Positions 22,885-35,738 of a stretch of 64,000 nt of DNA are shown here, piece after piece. The notes beneath the pieces were generated by a model, which worked only from the letters and a program-made list of their open reading frames with translations, was not told the origin of the DNA and searched no databases. This DNA is from Tetracentron sinense (Eukaryota; Streptophyta; Magnoliopsida; Trochodendrales; Trochodendraceae): positions 32,434,441-32,498,440 of the forward strand of contig CM026568.1 in NCBI GenBank assembly GCA_015143295.1, read 5' to 3'. Within the stretch, counting starts at the first letter, position 1; each line of letters starts with the position of its first letter. The translations under genes were made by a program, and so were the position numbers.

Positions 22885-23030
22885 TTTAGTGCCATTGGTT
22901 TTTGGTTGAGAATTGGAAGGAGCAGGGCCAAGTAAGAAAATTTTTTCTTGAACCTTTGTTTTCTTTCTTTTGGTGCCATTGGTTTTTTGGTTGAGAATTG
23001 GAAAGAGCAGGGCCGAGTAAAGCATTTTTT
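22885..23030. repeat. Tandem duplication of about 87 bp
   Basis: GTGCCATTGG, GGTTGAGAATTGGAA and GAGCAGGGCC occur in the same order at 22889 and 22975. Two long - strand frames here (22653-23189) are not supported as genes. Confidence 0.65.
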
Positions 23031-23222
23031 TTTGTGGGGTTGAAATGCATCTATTAAGAAAATTAATGAATTTAGGTGGTATGAGGCCCGGATGTTGTAG
23101 CATTCGAGATTTTTTTTTTTTTGGAGTACTGAGTCCATATTGGTCATAAAATTTGCTAATAATAGATTCCAATAAAGGTCCAATAACAAATCTCTCTTGA
23201 AATAGTCATTATATAAGTAAAA

Positions 23223-23476
23223 AGGAAATAGATAAGAGACCGTGCATTAAGTAGTTGAATGTCGGTTCTCATTGGTCTACACCATCCTCTTAACACCCAC
23301 CAATTGTAGTTAAAATTCATTCACGTATAGAATTCATCCATCCAACCTTGAGTTTTAAAAAATTTATTAAGCTTAATTTAGTTAAGTTTAATCATAGTTA
23401 AAAGGAGTGTTAAAAGGAGACACGTGGACCGGCATTCTGCTATCCAACCGAATGCGTAGTCCACTAATCACTGCTC
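23223..23476. mobile_element. Mutator-like MITE (CCCTAGGG-core family), diverged
   Basis: The core arms AATTGTAGTTAAAATTCATTC and GTTAAAAGGAG are present around an AT-rich centre. The right end CACTAATCACTGCTC is like the end of the 44052 element. Flanks TAAGTAAAA (23214-23222) and TAAATAAAA (23477-23485) form a 9-bp duplication with one mismatch. Confidence 0.6.
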
Positions 23477-23485
23477 TAAATAAAA

Positions 23486-25185
23486 TTAATTATTGTTCTA
23501 CATAAAGTTTAATTATATTTTAAATTTTTTATTATATGATATAATAAAATTACATGATTTTGAAGAGACCAAACTTCCTATGTAGTCAACAAAATAAAGT
23601 TAGTTGGGGTCACTATATATAGATAATAGTAAAAATATATTTTTAAATTTTTATAATACTATATAATTTATTAAAATCATAAAATTTGGGGGGCCATGGC
23701 CCCCTCGCCCTCCTGGGTGGCTCTAATGGAGGAGTCTTGGGGGGCATTTTTAACTAGGTGCCCCTTGTTAACTCTCCTTTTTAATTATGGTTAAGATTTA
23801 CTAACCTAAGGGTTAAAGTATTTATCTTCAAATTTTTTTTTAAAGTAGTTTAAAATTTCAATCAAGGGTAGATGCTTTTTAAAGATGTCAGTGACCTCAG
23901 GGCTAGTGAGGGTGAAAAAGGACCCTCGCTTAAAAAAATTCTATTAATTCATTAATAGTTCCCTTCACCATCCTATCCTGATGGTTTGGTGATTGATACC
24001 AACATTGTGTCTTACATATTCGAGTAAGGGCCCAAGGCCCATGTATGGAAACGAATCGTATTGCATCACTTAAAAAAGATTAAGCTAACTGTTTAGGGGT
24101 ACCTGTCGCACATCCGTAGTTCTACACCAAAATTAGGTAAGCTCGTGTTGGTCAACATGTGCTTATTATGAAATGATGCCCAATGAAAGGTCTACTATAG
24201 TACGTTACTAACTCTTATTGAACGGTGGTTAAAAGGGAATCCTCTCTGGTGATAGGGTTGGGCTAAAAATCCCTCCGATTAAGAAATTTGTATGCCCACA
24301 CACACATATATGAGTATGGGTAGTTTATAAAATTGCATGTACTTCAGACATTTCACGGCATGTCTCATATTTTGTGGCCCATAAAAAAATTGTAACGTGC
24401 CAATGAGTCATGTGCACCAGATTACTTAAAATCTAACTTAATTAGATACCACTAAGCCATCCAATTCGGTTTTTTTTTTTCATGGCCAAATCACCAACCT
24501 AACACGTCATATATTAGAGTTGGTGATGTGGTTTATGAAAAAAAGAAAAAACATCTAAATTAGTTAATCTAGAAGAATCTGATCAAACTGACTTTTGGTA
24601 TGCATAACACCTTTGCACATTGCGTTATTTTTGTAGGTATACATATATATAGGTGTTGTTAATCGTTCGCTAATTGGGTCGAAATTGTTAGTCTACCAAA
24701 ATTTTGATAACCTTCTTTAATTATTTTTCTGTTATATATTGAGGTAGTTTGATATTTCTATATGAACAATCAGTATCTCGATATGTATATTTGACTTCAA
24801 AGTATGTCATTAGGCTAACAATATATATATTTTTTTAAAGTATTGTATCCTACATTTAATGGGTTTTTTTTTTTTTGTAGAAAAATTATCATATGACACA
24901 TACTCTAAACTCACACAAAACCAGACCTAAGGTAGCTGCTAAGGTGCCATATGGCACCTGTCTAAGCAACCATGAAGAAACTAAACTTTCACAACTTTAG
25001 TAAAATAAATTTTGTAATTAATAGAAAAATAAAAATGTAACGGTGAAGGTCATCAAATTCACCAGTAATAATCAAATTCACCAGTCATAATAGTGTGTGT
25101 TACATGATATATAACATTTCCAAAAAAAAAAAAACTACACCTTACTTGCATACGACAGGGGCTTTTTCCTCTATCCTGGAAAAAA
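23486..25185. other. Intergenic, nothing firm
   Basis: AT-rich. A fragment near 23735-23830 carries the MITE motif AATTATGGTTAAGATT. A block at about 24870-24975 (ACAAAACCAGACCTAAGGTAG) recurs at 42001-42110 after a poly-T run, so it is a dispersed repeat of unknown class. No gene seen. Confidence 0.4.
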
Positions 25186-25550
25186 AAATCCTCTATGGTG
25201 ATAAACGGATTTGGCAAATTCGGTTATCACTATTGAGATCGTCATGTGCCTCTTTTGACACCCCTTAATTGTGGTTAAGATTCACCCATCCCTAGGGTTC
25301 ATCCGCCCTTAGTATTTTTTTTTTAAAATATTAAGTCTTTTTAATTATTAAAAAAATATATTTAAGGTTTTTAATTATTAAAATATATAAAAATAGAATT
25401 ATTATTTTTATCTAAAAGTCAATAGTGGGTGAATCCTAAGGGTGGGTGAGTCTTAACCACAATTAAAGGATGTCAAAAGGGACATGCGGCCACCTCAAGG
25501 GTGATAACCGGATTTGCCAAATCTGGCTATCATTGTAGAAGATTTGGTTT
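25186..25550. mobile_element. Mutator-like MITE (CCCTAGGG-core family)
   Basis: Left end AATCCTCTATGGTGATAA and right end TGTAGAAGATT with GATAACCGGATTTG are inverted, and the inner arms (CCCTTAATTGTGGTTAAGAT, CCCTAGGGTTCATC) pair with GGGTGAATCCTAAGGG further right. The ends match those of the 27744-40417 element more closely than the 19789 element. No TSD was resolved because both flanks are A/T homopolymers. Confidence 0.7.
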
Positions 25551-27734
25551 TAAAAAAAAAACAGGTGTATCAATTATCTTTTTTATTTCTTTCCTTTTGA
25601 CAATAACCCAAAACAAAAAGGTCCACCGACCAAAGAAATGAAGAAGAGAAATTCAAACAACATACATAGAGACGACCCTTTTGGGGGGTATACTTTAAAA
25701 AGAGTCTCACCTTTGAGATACCATGCTTTGTCTTCCAAAACCCTATAAACCCTCCACTGTCCTTCATTTTGCATTCCTTTCTATCCTTTGTCTTTCTTTA
25801 GTGGAAATGTGCCGGGACTGTACACTAAAGAGAAACGTGCACTGTCTCTACAGTATGCGTGCTCCACAGTAATACATTTACCTCGATAAAGTCTCTCTAC
25901 TACCACCTGTTTTTCCACCTCTCTAGGGTATTCTTATGTATATTTATGTCCCTCCCTAGTTCCTTGCTTCCTCAAACAATTGTCTCTTCATAAATTAGCC
26001 CTCTATTGCTTCTCTTCTTCTCCCATGGCTGCTGCTCTTAGATTCATAAGCTTGTCCATCTGTTTTCAATGGCTGCAAAAGATCTTCTTTGGGCTTCTCT
26101 CCCATTTTCATGAGATGGGTAGCTTCGCTAAACGACTTATTATGATTTTGGAAGGCTCTCCAAGCCTAAAATCATGAGGCGGAGATCATATACGCGAAGG
26201 GAATTGAGCGCTTCTGGTCCGATCACTACTTTTCATGTTTTATATCTGCAACAACTATATCATTGTCTTTTTTTCGTCGTCACTATCAGAATTATTATCA
26301 GTAATGTGATCATTTGTAATAATATCATTAGTGTTTTTCGTCGTATGTCGTGAAATAAGGAGTTAGACATGAATGTATGGTAGGGTTCATGCATTAGAGT
26401 TAAGAATATTGTAAGTAATGTGTGTGATTGAGTGGTGTAATAGTAGGCTTAGATTATACTTAAAAGAGTTAATTTCTTACCGAAACTATGTCCTTTCACT
26501 TTTCTTTATTTCTTCAAATTTTATCTTTGTTTGTTATTTGAGTTTACACTATATATACAAGACGTGATTGAATAAAATACAACACTTGGAAAAACTTATA
26601 AATTTGATGGAGAAGACAATCGCCTCTGTGCGCGCGTTTTTTTGTGTGTTCTAACATGTTCATGACCCATTTCATCATTAAATTCCTTCATAGTGCATTT
26701 AAGCGACTCCTATGACAGTGAAATTGGTCAGAAATAAAAGATATTGATTTTGATTCTGGTTATTTAGTTTAAGCAAGGGGAATGAATGCATGTAGAAGTA
26801 GAACCATAACAGATGTGTTTGGTTACGGATTATGAGTTGTGCACTGCTGTTTTACATGGGGCATGCGGCATTATAGTAGTGTTTGCTACTGACTTGATTT
26901 TAGGGAGTGTGTATAACGTCAAACATTATATACGCACTGCCTACCATAGTGTTTTCTTTTCCTGGACGAAACCCTGTGCAAAAAAATCATCTTGGTTTCA
27001 CTTAGACATGTTATACGGGTTGGTCTTGTGACGGGCAAATGAGAATTTGTAACCAAACACATCTCCTTCAAGTTTATAAATGAAGATATTCGAAGAGGGG
27101 TCTTATTCGGAACCGCATGCCAAAAGGGGAGAGAAGTTGTGCTTTTGTGTCAGTGGGCAAGGGGATGTGTTGCGCTATTTCGGGAGAATTGAGAAGATGG
27201 GCACTACTTTCTTACATACCTTTAGGTAGCACTAGCATAGCTGCTATATATTCACCCCTATTGTAGCTTTTGAGATTGTATGCTTTGCTCTAGTGTTTTT
27301 TTTTTTTTAAAAATCCGGGCTATCCGGGGGTATCCTGGGCCAGACTGAGATTAGTATCACGTGATGCATAAGTAAACTCCCAATCCCGAGATTGTGGGGA
27401 GCCCAACTTCGATCGCGAGACCTCCGAGTTTACGGTTCGTCCTTCCCCAACTTCGATCCCGAGACCTCCGAGTTTACGGTTCGTAATTCGATCAAGTGTT
27501 GTTTGCTTGCTCAAGTTGATGCCACTATTATTGTGTTTGGGGCAGACTATTCTCTCTAGTCTTGACCCACCATGAACACCAAACACTAAAAGTGAGTACG
27601 TACAGAAGGGAATGCAGAAGACCAAACCCACACGGGTGTGCGGGTTGGTTCAGGAAGCAAATGGTTTGTGCTCTTCCCTGTGGCCTGGGTGTTGGATAGC
27701 TAGGATCTTTTGTACACTATATAAAGTTGTACAT
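25551..27734. other. Intergenic; one weak small ORF
   Basis: An ATG at 26025 opens a 51-codon frame (MAAALRFISLSICFQWLQK...) in less AT-rich sequence, without family similarity. Near 27407-27488 a block with CGAGACCTCCGAGTTTACGG is duplicated in tandem. Nothing else was recognised. Confidence 0.35.
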
Positions 27735-27804
27735 TAACTTTAAGGAGTCAAATCCTCTATCCGGTTATCACCCCTTGAGGTGGCCACGTGTCCTCTTTTG
27801 AAAC

Positions 27805-28065
27805 TAATAGATAATAATGGTGGAATTGTGTGTCTCCATTGTACATCACACGAAGTGCATATATTACTAGTATTTAGTCCCATGAAAGGACTATTAACTA
27901 TATATGGAAGTGTTATAGTTGTACACAAAATAGAGAACAAAGAAGAGAATAGAAACTATCCTAAATAGATAAGGAAAGCTATATCTCCAATATACAGATT
28001 ATCTTTGTGAATCTCTTGGAGGCAATCTTGGAGAGAAATCAGGCAAAGATGATGTACGTCCAATA
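27805..28065 (-). repeat. 3' LTR of the TA...TA Copia element
   Basis: A 261-bp repeat beginning TAATAGATAATAATGG and ending GTCCAATA on the + strand. A purine tract (GAGGGAGGG on the - strand, 28066-28076) adjoins its inner end. Confidence 0.88.
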
Positions 28066-31000
28066 CCCTCCCTCGAGATGAGCGGGAGAGCATCTCGGAC
28101 GGTCAGCTTGTGACGTAGAGCATGGAATCGTGGAGTTGTAAGTCCTTTGGTAAAGACATTAGCAATTTGGTCAACACTTGGAAGAAAGAGAACCCAAAGT
28201 GACCCACATGTAACGCGTTCACGAACAAAGTGATAGTCAATCTCCACACGTTTGGTTCGAGCATGGAGAATTGGGTTGGATGCAAGATATGTAGCACTAA
28301 GGTTGTCACACCGGATTGATGGTGGACATGAAAGCTGATCAACCATTTCTCTAAAGAGAAAAGTAAGCCATTGGATGTCTACAACAGCAGTAGCCAGAGC
28401 ACGGTACTCAGCCTTAGTGCTAGACCGCGAGACAGTATGTTGCTTCTTGGCGAGCCATGTGATTAAATTGGGTCCAAGAAACACACACATACCTGTAGTT
28501 GAGTGTCGATCATCAAGTGACCCAGCCCAATCGGCATCGGAGAAAGCCCGAAGTTGACGATCAGTGTTCCATTTGATGTGGAGGCCAAAAGAAGGTGTGC
28601 CCTTGATGTATCGTAGAATGCGCTTGATAGCAGCGAGATGGCTTGTACGAAGTTGATGCATGAACTGACACACTTGGTTAATAGCATATGTAATGTCAAG
28701 GCGAGTAGTGATGAGATACTGTAGTACACCCACAATATTTTGATAAGATGTAACATCAATGATGAGATAGCCATCGTAAGCAAATAACTTGGAGCCAACA
28801 GGCATTGGAGAGCCACAGGGTTTGCCCCCAATCATATTGGCACTATGTAATAGATCAAGCGCATACTTCGTTTGAGTGAGTAAAAGTCCAGTAGAGTTTC
28901 GTCAAGCCTCAAGACTGAGGAAATGATGTAGCAATCTAAGATCTTTAATTTCAAATCTTGATCGTAGGCTATCAATGAGATGTTGGATGAAAGAAGGATT
29001 ATCGCTAGTCAATATTATATCGTCAACATAGAGCAAGAGGATTGCAGTTCCATGAGCACCTCGAAGAATGAACATGGAAGAGTTGGCTTGGTTGCAAAAG
29101 AAACCAAGCTTGAGAAGATAAGAGCTTATACGATCAAACCATGCACGTGGAGCCTACTGAAGCCCATAGAGTGCTTTATGTAGAAGGCACACATGATTAG
29201 GGTGTGCAGAGTCGACAAATCCAGGGGGTTGATGCATATAAACTACCTCACTAAGGTCACTATGCAAGAACGCATTTTTAACATCAAGCTGACGAATCAG
29301 CCATTCATGTTGAATGGCCAAAGATAGAACAAGGCAAACTATAGGGGGCTTGACAACCGGGCTAAATGTCTCATCAAAGTCAAGGCCAGGTTCTTGATTA
29401 AACCCCTTTGCCACTAGCGGAGCTTTGAACTGTTCAATTGACCCATCGACTTTCTTCTTGATTTTAAAAACTCATTTGCATCCAACAATATTTTGTTTGG
29501 AAGAAGAAGGAACCAAGGACCATGTCTTATTTTTTAGAAGGGCATCAAATTCCTCGATCATGGCCACACACCATCGACAATCTGTAACTGCTTGAGAGTA
29601 GCAAGTGGACTCCACCATACTATGGGACTCAAGGATAGAAGATAGGCATTGAGGAAGCAAGTGGCAGCTGCTGAAACATAATTTAGGCTTGTGAGTACCA
29701 TCTTGTGTCCGTGTTGTCATAGGATGACGAGATGGGGCAGCTGGAAGAGATAGAGATGGTGATGGTGGGGGGGGGTGATAGTGGAGGGCGAGTCCAAAAT
29801 GATGGGTGGGGGGAGGTGATACTAGTGATGTTAAAGGTGTTGTAATAGGTGAGGGCTAGATGGTCATAGGTGAGGAAGGTGGAGGAGATGATATTAGAGA
29901 TGGGGACAGTGGTGTATTGGATGGAGTAATACCATGTTGCAATATGGACTGATCTGTTGAGGAAGTGGGCAAGGTAATGGTTGTAGCAGATGTGGACACA
30001 ATTGGAGGTGAAACTATGTTGCAAGGTTGTAGGAGAGACGTGACTAGGAGACCAAGGACAGGTGCTGGTTCGGTTGGGTGGAACCACTGTCGAGAGTCCG
30101 ATGAAGTTGCTGTAGTAGTGGTTCGGGTAACAGTTTCTGCAAGAGGAAACAAATGCTCATCAAATATAACATGGCGAGAGATATAAACACGGCCCATGGT
30201 GTTGTCAAGGCAACGATAACCTTTTTGGTTAGATGGATAGCCTATGAAGATGCATGGTTTGGACTTGAAATCAAGTTTGTGCGCGTGATTTGGTGCAAGG
30301 TAAGGATAACACCGACACCCAAATGACCGGAGCACATTATAAACCAGCATTCTTCCATAAAGCACCTCAAATGGAGAGTTGTTATTGAGCACTGATGTTG
30401 GAAGTCTATTAATGAGAAAACATGATGTTGTAAAAGCTTCCATCCAAAATTCTTTAGATAATCTAGATTGATATAAAAGAGTGAGCCCAGTGTCAACAAG
30501 ATATCTATGCTTACGTTTCGCTGCGCCGTTCTGTTCAAGAGTATGTGGACATGTAAGTCAATGAAGGATCCCATTAGCACGAAGATAATTAGAGAGGGGT
30601 CGATTATCAAATTCACGACCACCATCTGATTGAAGTGTTTTGATTGTTTTGCCAAACACATTCTCAACCATTGTTTTGAACTGTATGAAGTGATCCATAG
30701 TTTCAAATTTACGCACTAACTGATAAAGCCAAGTAAATCTCTAAAAATCATCGACAAAGATCAAATAATAGCGATAACCATTGCAAGAAGGAGTCGGTGA
30801 AGGACCCCATAAATCAGTGTGAATCAAATCAAATAAATTCATAGACTTGGGTTCAGAACAATTAAATGGAAGTTTACAACTCTTACTAACTGAGCATGCT
30901 TCACAAACTTGAGGAGGTACTGAACTACCAGAAATTGAAAGGTTCTTATTTCGAAATAAAAATCCTAGTATATTAGAGTTGGGATGTCCCAACCGATTGT

Positions 31001-31389
31001 GCCACATTGGCGCCGACGTCCCTTCAGAAACCATCCCTGCAAACTTGTCACTTGAGATTGAACCATCCTTTGAATCCATAGTAGCTGGTATAGGATATAA
31101 ATCACCCTTGCTCTTGCCTTCATACAGAATGTTCCCCGATTGTCAATCCTTAATTCAAAAACCCCATGGAGAAAAGATGAAAACAGTCATTTTCTCGAGT
31201 AAAACGGGCAACTGAAATGAGATTCTTTTGAATATGGGGCACAAGTAAGATATATTGCAAAATAATTGAAGCATTCTTAGTGTACAGAGTAGTATCACCA
31301 ATATGAGAAATAGAAAGAATAGTACCGTTCCCGACTTGAATGTGATATGTGCTGTTGTATTCAGAATGTTGAGTGAGAGAGTTACCCAT
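28066..31389 (-). pseudogene. Copia pol remnants (PR end, INT, RT, RNase H)
   Basis: GAG-pre-integrase with HNRLGHPN and paired cysteines and the start of integrase (30741-31079). Integrase C-terminal part with FEVLYGR and CIFIGYP (29856-30443). RT start with [19 protein letters not shown] (29154-29414). RT active-site LYVDDIIL in another frame at about 29010-29040. RT tail and RNase H with TRPDI-like [18 protein letters not shown] and [10 protein letters not shown] (27999-28835). The RNase H frame runs into the 3' LTR. At least five frame changes separate the pieces. Confidence 0.85.
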
Positions 31390-32336
31390 TAGCCGTCATA
31401 TGATTCGTTGCACCCGTGTCTGGATACCAATGGGGATCATACCCTTGAGATGAGAGATTCATGGCATTAAACGACATGGGAAGGTCATCCTGTTGATATG
31501 AATAGTTGTGCCTATTCCGGCATGTGAGAGCGGTGTGTCCATTTTTTTCCACAAATTTGACATACAACCAGTGGCTGATTTGTGTGAGTAGGACCAGCTG
31601 TGTCGTGCTGATTTCCATGAGGGGCGTTGGGGCGATGCTGGTAGTAATGTTATCATTGTTCACGCCCACGACCTCTCACTCTAGTGTTTTCACAACCACG
31701 AGGTCCACGACCACGACCTCGAGTGGTGAATAAGGCGAATGTAGCATGCGAATTCTGGTATTCACTGAGCCTAATTTCTTGGCTTAGAAGCATGCCGTAT
31801 AACTCCTCAAAAGAGGGCAACTCACCATTTGTGATAGTGGTGATGAAAGGATGATAATCAAAATCTAATCCGTACAAGGCACAAAAAACCAAGTCTTTTT
31901 TTGAGAATGGTTGTTGTATAGTAGAAAGTTCATCTGCTAGAGATTTTATCTTTTCTAGATAATCCCTAATGGGCATTTGTCCCTTTTTGATAGATTGCAA
32001 CTCAGTGCGAATCTGAAATTGTCTTGCAGTAGTGTGAGAGGCAAACACTCTCTCTCGAGCCAACCAAGTAGCCTTAGCTGTGGTAAATCGTACCACTTGT
32101 GAGAATACAACCAGAGTGATGGTTGCATGGATCCAACTCCATAGAAGTTGATCCTTTTTACGCCAAGTAAGATATGCCAGATTAGGGGAAGTAGGGCTCT
32201 TACCTGCATCAGGATTTTTGTTTTCAATAGTCATAGGTGGGGTTGGACATGAGCCATCAATGAACTCAATCATTTCCGTGCTGATGAGTATTGGGAGTAG
32301 TTGACTACGATACAAGATATAGTTTCCTCGATCCAA
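31382..32336 (-). pseudogene. Copia gag and protease start
   Basis: Gag begins MDRGNYILYRSQLLPIL near 32336, about 125 bases past the primer-binding site, and holds a UBN2-type Gag domain (LSTIQQPFSKKDLVFCALYGL) and a GRGRGRGPRG basic region. A frameshift at about 31655 leads into KNGHTALTC, a zinc knuckle whose first cysteines are lost, and the protease motif WYPDTGATNHMT. Confidence 0.85.
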
Positions 32337-32460
32337 CTTTTATCGTGACATTGGAGAGGTTCAGCATATCCAAAGAAGTTGACATTCTTGGACTATAGGT
32401 TGCTCTTATTTGGAGCAACTATGATCAGCAATCAAAGGAAAAAAACTGACAAAATACAGA

Positions 32461-32478
32461 GGTTCGGCTCTGATACCA
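32461..32478 (-). other. Primer-binding site (initiator Met tRNA)
   Basis: The - strand reads TGGTATCAGAGCCGAACC, directly abutting the 5' LTR with no spacer. Confidence 0.9.
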
Positions 32479-32711
32479 TAATAGATAATAATGGTGGAAT
32501 TGTGTCTCCATTGTGGATCACACGAAGTGTATATATAACTAGTATTCAGTCCCATGAAAGGACTATCAACTATACATGGAAGTGTTATAGTTGTACATAA
32601 GAGAATAGAAACTATCCCAAATAGATAAAGAAAGTTATATCTCCGATGTATAGATTATCTTTGTGAATCTCATGGGAGGCAATCTTGGAGAAAAATCAGG
32701 CAAAGATGATG
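32479..32711 (-). repeat. 5' LTR of the TA...TA Copia element, inner part
   Basis: Matches 27805-28065. The remaining 11 bases (TACATCCAATA) are at 40088-40098, displaced by the element inserted at 32712. A 16-17 bp deletion relative to the 3' LTR lies near 32600. Confidence 0.88.
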
Positions 32712-33108
32712 TGTTGTTCCCATAGGGATAAATTACCTAGAATCGCTATCCAACACAAATTACAGTCTTTGAAGAACTCGAACAAAATAATAACTTTTAT
32801 TTCAGAAATTCCTACACTTAAAAAATTGTTAGAACATTGGTAGTTCGTGTGAAGTGAGGCGCGGATCACGTCGCTTTCTTTAAGACATTTCGCGCCCTCC
32901 ACAAATGCACTGGGTTGACAGACACGATGCCTCCAGGATACAACAGCTCCACACAAATCTAACCCTGACTATAGGCATGCATAACTTATAGTCGCACACC
33001 TTACTCTGTTTCTTATCCAACAATCTCTCAAAAGAAAAATTCTCAAACATAAGAAAATATTATAGTTGAGAAAACCCTTTTCTAATATTTTTTTTTACAA
33101 AAAGAGGG

Positions 33109-35532
33109 TGTCAGCACCCTATTTTTACACCCCTTAACCGTGGTTAATTAATTTAGCCATGGTCCAAACCAAACCCTAGGTAAACCCTTAATCATAGGAC
33201 TAAACTCTAGTTAAGACCCTAGTTAACCTAAGCTTAACCTTAGGTAGTCCTAAACCCAAACCCTAGGTAGCCCTAGCCTAACCCTAATAAGCCCTAGGTA
33301 TACCCAAGGCCCAAGCCCATTTGACCAAACTTATACCTAAACAACTCAATCAAACTCAATTACCTAATTTCATTACCCAACCCAAGTAGTCAAGCCCAAA
33401 TATCCAATCACCCAATTGCCAAAGCCAAAGCCTATTTCCATAGCCCAAGCCCAAATGTCATAGTCAAAATCCAATAATCATAACCCATGACCCATCTACT
33501 AATAACTCATGATTCATAAGACCTAATCCGTATATCCATATCCACCTACCCTATATCCTACAACTCATACTCATATAACCCATAGTTCACTTAACCCACC
33601 AACTCTCTTACACCTCTCTTACACCAACCCATACCCATATAACTCATAGTTCACTCAACCCACCAACTCTCTTACACCTCTCTTACACCCTATATCCTAG
33701 AACTCATACCCATATAACTCATAATTCACTCAACCCACCAACTCTCTTACACCTCTCTTACACTCCTTACAATACTCAACCATCAACTCTCTTACACTCC
33801 TTACAACACTCAATCTATCAACTCACCTTACAACACTCAAGTCTTTACCCACTAGCTCCTTTTATCCCCCATGTAAAAGACACAACCCAACCTCTTAGTT
33901 TTCCTATAAATACCAATCTCTTAGCTCCTTAGATCCATCCCTCAAGACCCCTAGAAGGTTCCCACCCACTTGTGTTTCTCTTGAGTTTGAAGAAGGGAGA
34001 AGAAACTAAGGTTTAGAGTTTGGAAAGAATTCTAAGACTAAAAGCTTAGAGTTCTTCACTAACTCTCTTCCTTTGTGGATTCTAAAACTCTTCCCCTTGG
34101 AGCATTGAAGGAGAATTCTTTGAGGAGTAGACACTCCTTCTTTCATTTTCTCTTCTTTTTTATCTTTTTTTTTATTTGGTTCTCTATTCTTGATCTCTCA
34201 TTTCTCAAGCATAGTTGGGCCTCTCTACACCGATCTAATGGTGTAGAGGGACCCCATATCAAAGGCAAGGAGATGCTCCTTTTTTCTTTTCCTTTCCATG
34301 TACATATTTTCTTCTTTTTTATGTACCCACAAGTGTGGATATGGGTATGCCCATAGAGAGTGGAAGCTAAAGCTATACCTCTCTTTTTCATTTTGTTTTC
34401 TTTTGAGATTCTAGTCCTCTTTCTAGAATTTTTTGTGAAAGCTCATCCCCTCCCTAACATTCTTTAGAGCAACATTACATCATTAATAATGGTGTAAATG
34501 AACCACCTTAAAAGGGAGATGATGAGTTTTCATTTTCTTTCATTTCTTTATTTTTCCTTCATGTTCTATGTTGAATGAGTAGGTGATGGTTTAAGGACTT
34601 AAGATAAATGATGGTGTAAGGACTTAAAGAGGACATTCTTAAAAATGTTTCATACTAAAGACAATGGTATTTGATCTATTATCAACATCAATCCAACAAA
34701 ATAGGTGTTGGTAATAGACCATTTACTATTCATAAGGCACATCCCTCTTTATGTCTTAAACTATAATCTTTTAGCCAAACTCTTGGACTAAATTTGACTT
34801 TAGTTAAGTTTGTCAAAACCTTACTTATATGAAAATTCAAAAACATGATAAAATCTCAAAACACCAAAAACATGATAAAATCTCAAAACACCAAAAACAT
34901 TCAAATATAACCAAAATATAAAAAACATTCAAATATCCCCAAAAATCTCAAAAAATATAAAAAATACAAAAATACCAAAAAGAGACTTGTAGGACCTCCT
35001 TAGCTTTGGTTAGCTCATCTAACCATGGATAAATACCCTCTAACCACGGTTAGACTTAACACTTGTGCACTTGACCTCCCCGGTCAACTAAACCATAGCC
35101 TTCTAGGCTAGACCCTTTGACCATCCTATGCACACACACACTCCCCCCTAGCCTCGGCACGGGTTCATGTACTACGCTCGGTCTGATCTCACCATGTGAG
35201 TACGTAGGCAACCCAACTCGGGTTCGACCCTAGCCATCTAGCTTTCTATTTTCTTGGATTAGCACTTACTTAAAAACTTTGGACATTCTAATTAAACTTT
35301 GAGATTATAATTGGCTTAAGTTTAGGGAGTAGGTAACCGTTATAAAACAGGGGTCTTGGGGTGCCTAACACCTTCCCCGGGACTTAATCGAACCGCTTAC
35401 CCTAACTCTGTAAAGACCATTTGTCTTATCCAAACAAACAAATACCCGGGACCTATCCCTAAGAATGAATAGGTGGCGACTCAAGTCAAAACATATAATT
35501 GTGAAAGTGGGTAGGAAGATCCCATGCTCACA
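33109..35532 (+). mobile_element. Long solo LTR nested in the 3' LTR
   Basis: A 2,424-bp block starting TGTCAGCACCC and ending CATGCTCACA, flanked by GAGGG (33104-33108) and AAGGG (35533-35537), a 5-bp duplication with one mismatch. Comparison with the intact sister LTR at 39485-40082 shows the insertion point exactly. A TATA box (TATAAATA, 33905-33912) gives + orientation. The 3' part with CCTTCCCCGGG and AGGTGGCGACTC resembles Tat/Ogre-type gypsy LTRs; that assignment is tentative. Confidence 0.85.
33560..33840. repeat. Tandem repeats in the long solo LTR
   Basis: A unit of about 75-85 bp (CCCATATAACTCATA, TTCACT.AACCCACCAA, CTCTCTTACACCTCTCTTAC) is repeated about three times, then decays into shorter CTCTTACACTCCTTACAA repeats. 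The stretch is C-rich and purine-poor on the + strand. A second short repeat (AACACCAAAAACATGATAAA) lies near 34840-34890. Confidence 0.7.
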
Positions 35533-35738
35533 AAGGGGATATTACATATGATATATATAGAAAACTAAATAGGTTTTTGGAATTCTAAAACTGTCACATT
35601 AGTGACTAATAATTATGATAATAAACTTTTAAAACGTTTCCTACCATTAAAGCCTTTAATGGCTATAGTAAAATTAAATAAATTAATATTTAATTCTTTT
35701 ATTTAATTAATTTTGAATCAATCACCAAAGGTATAACA

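Noticed and set aside
22653..23189. 178-codon - strand frame
   Set aside because: It crosses a tandem duplication and poly-T runs; the lysine- and phenylalanine-rich translation comes from A/T homopolymers.
26025..26177. 51-codon frame starting MAAALRF
   Set aside because: Upstream sequence looks promoter-like, but there is no homology, duplication or repeat evidence that would support a gene; kept only as a note in the intergenic entry.
32696..32956. 86-codon - strand frame, repeated at 39478-39729
   Set aside because: It lies in both LTRs of the second Copia-like element, in a region that acts as LTR, and has no protein family features; it is duplicated only because the LTR is.
33150..33320. 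Runs of AACCCTA-like sequence suggesting an interstitial telomere repeat
   Set aside because: The units are irregular (AACCCTAGGTA, CTAAACCC, AAGCCC) and lie inside the long solo LTR; no array of exact TTTAGGG repeats.
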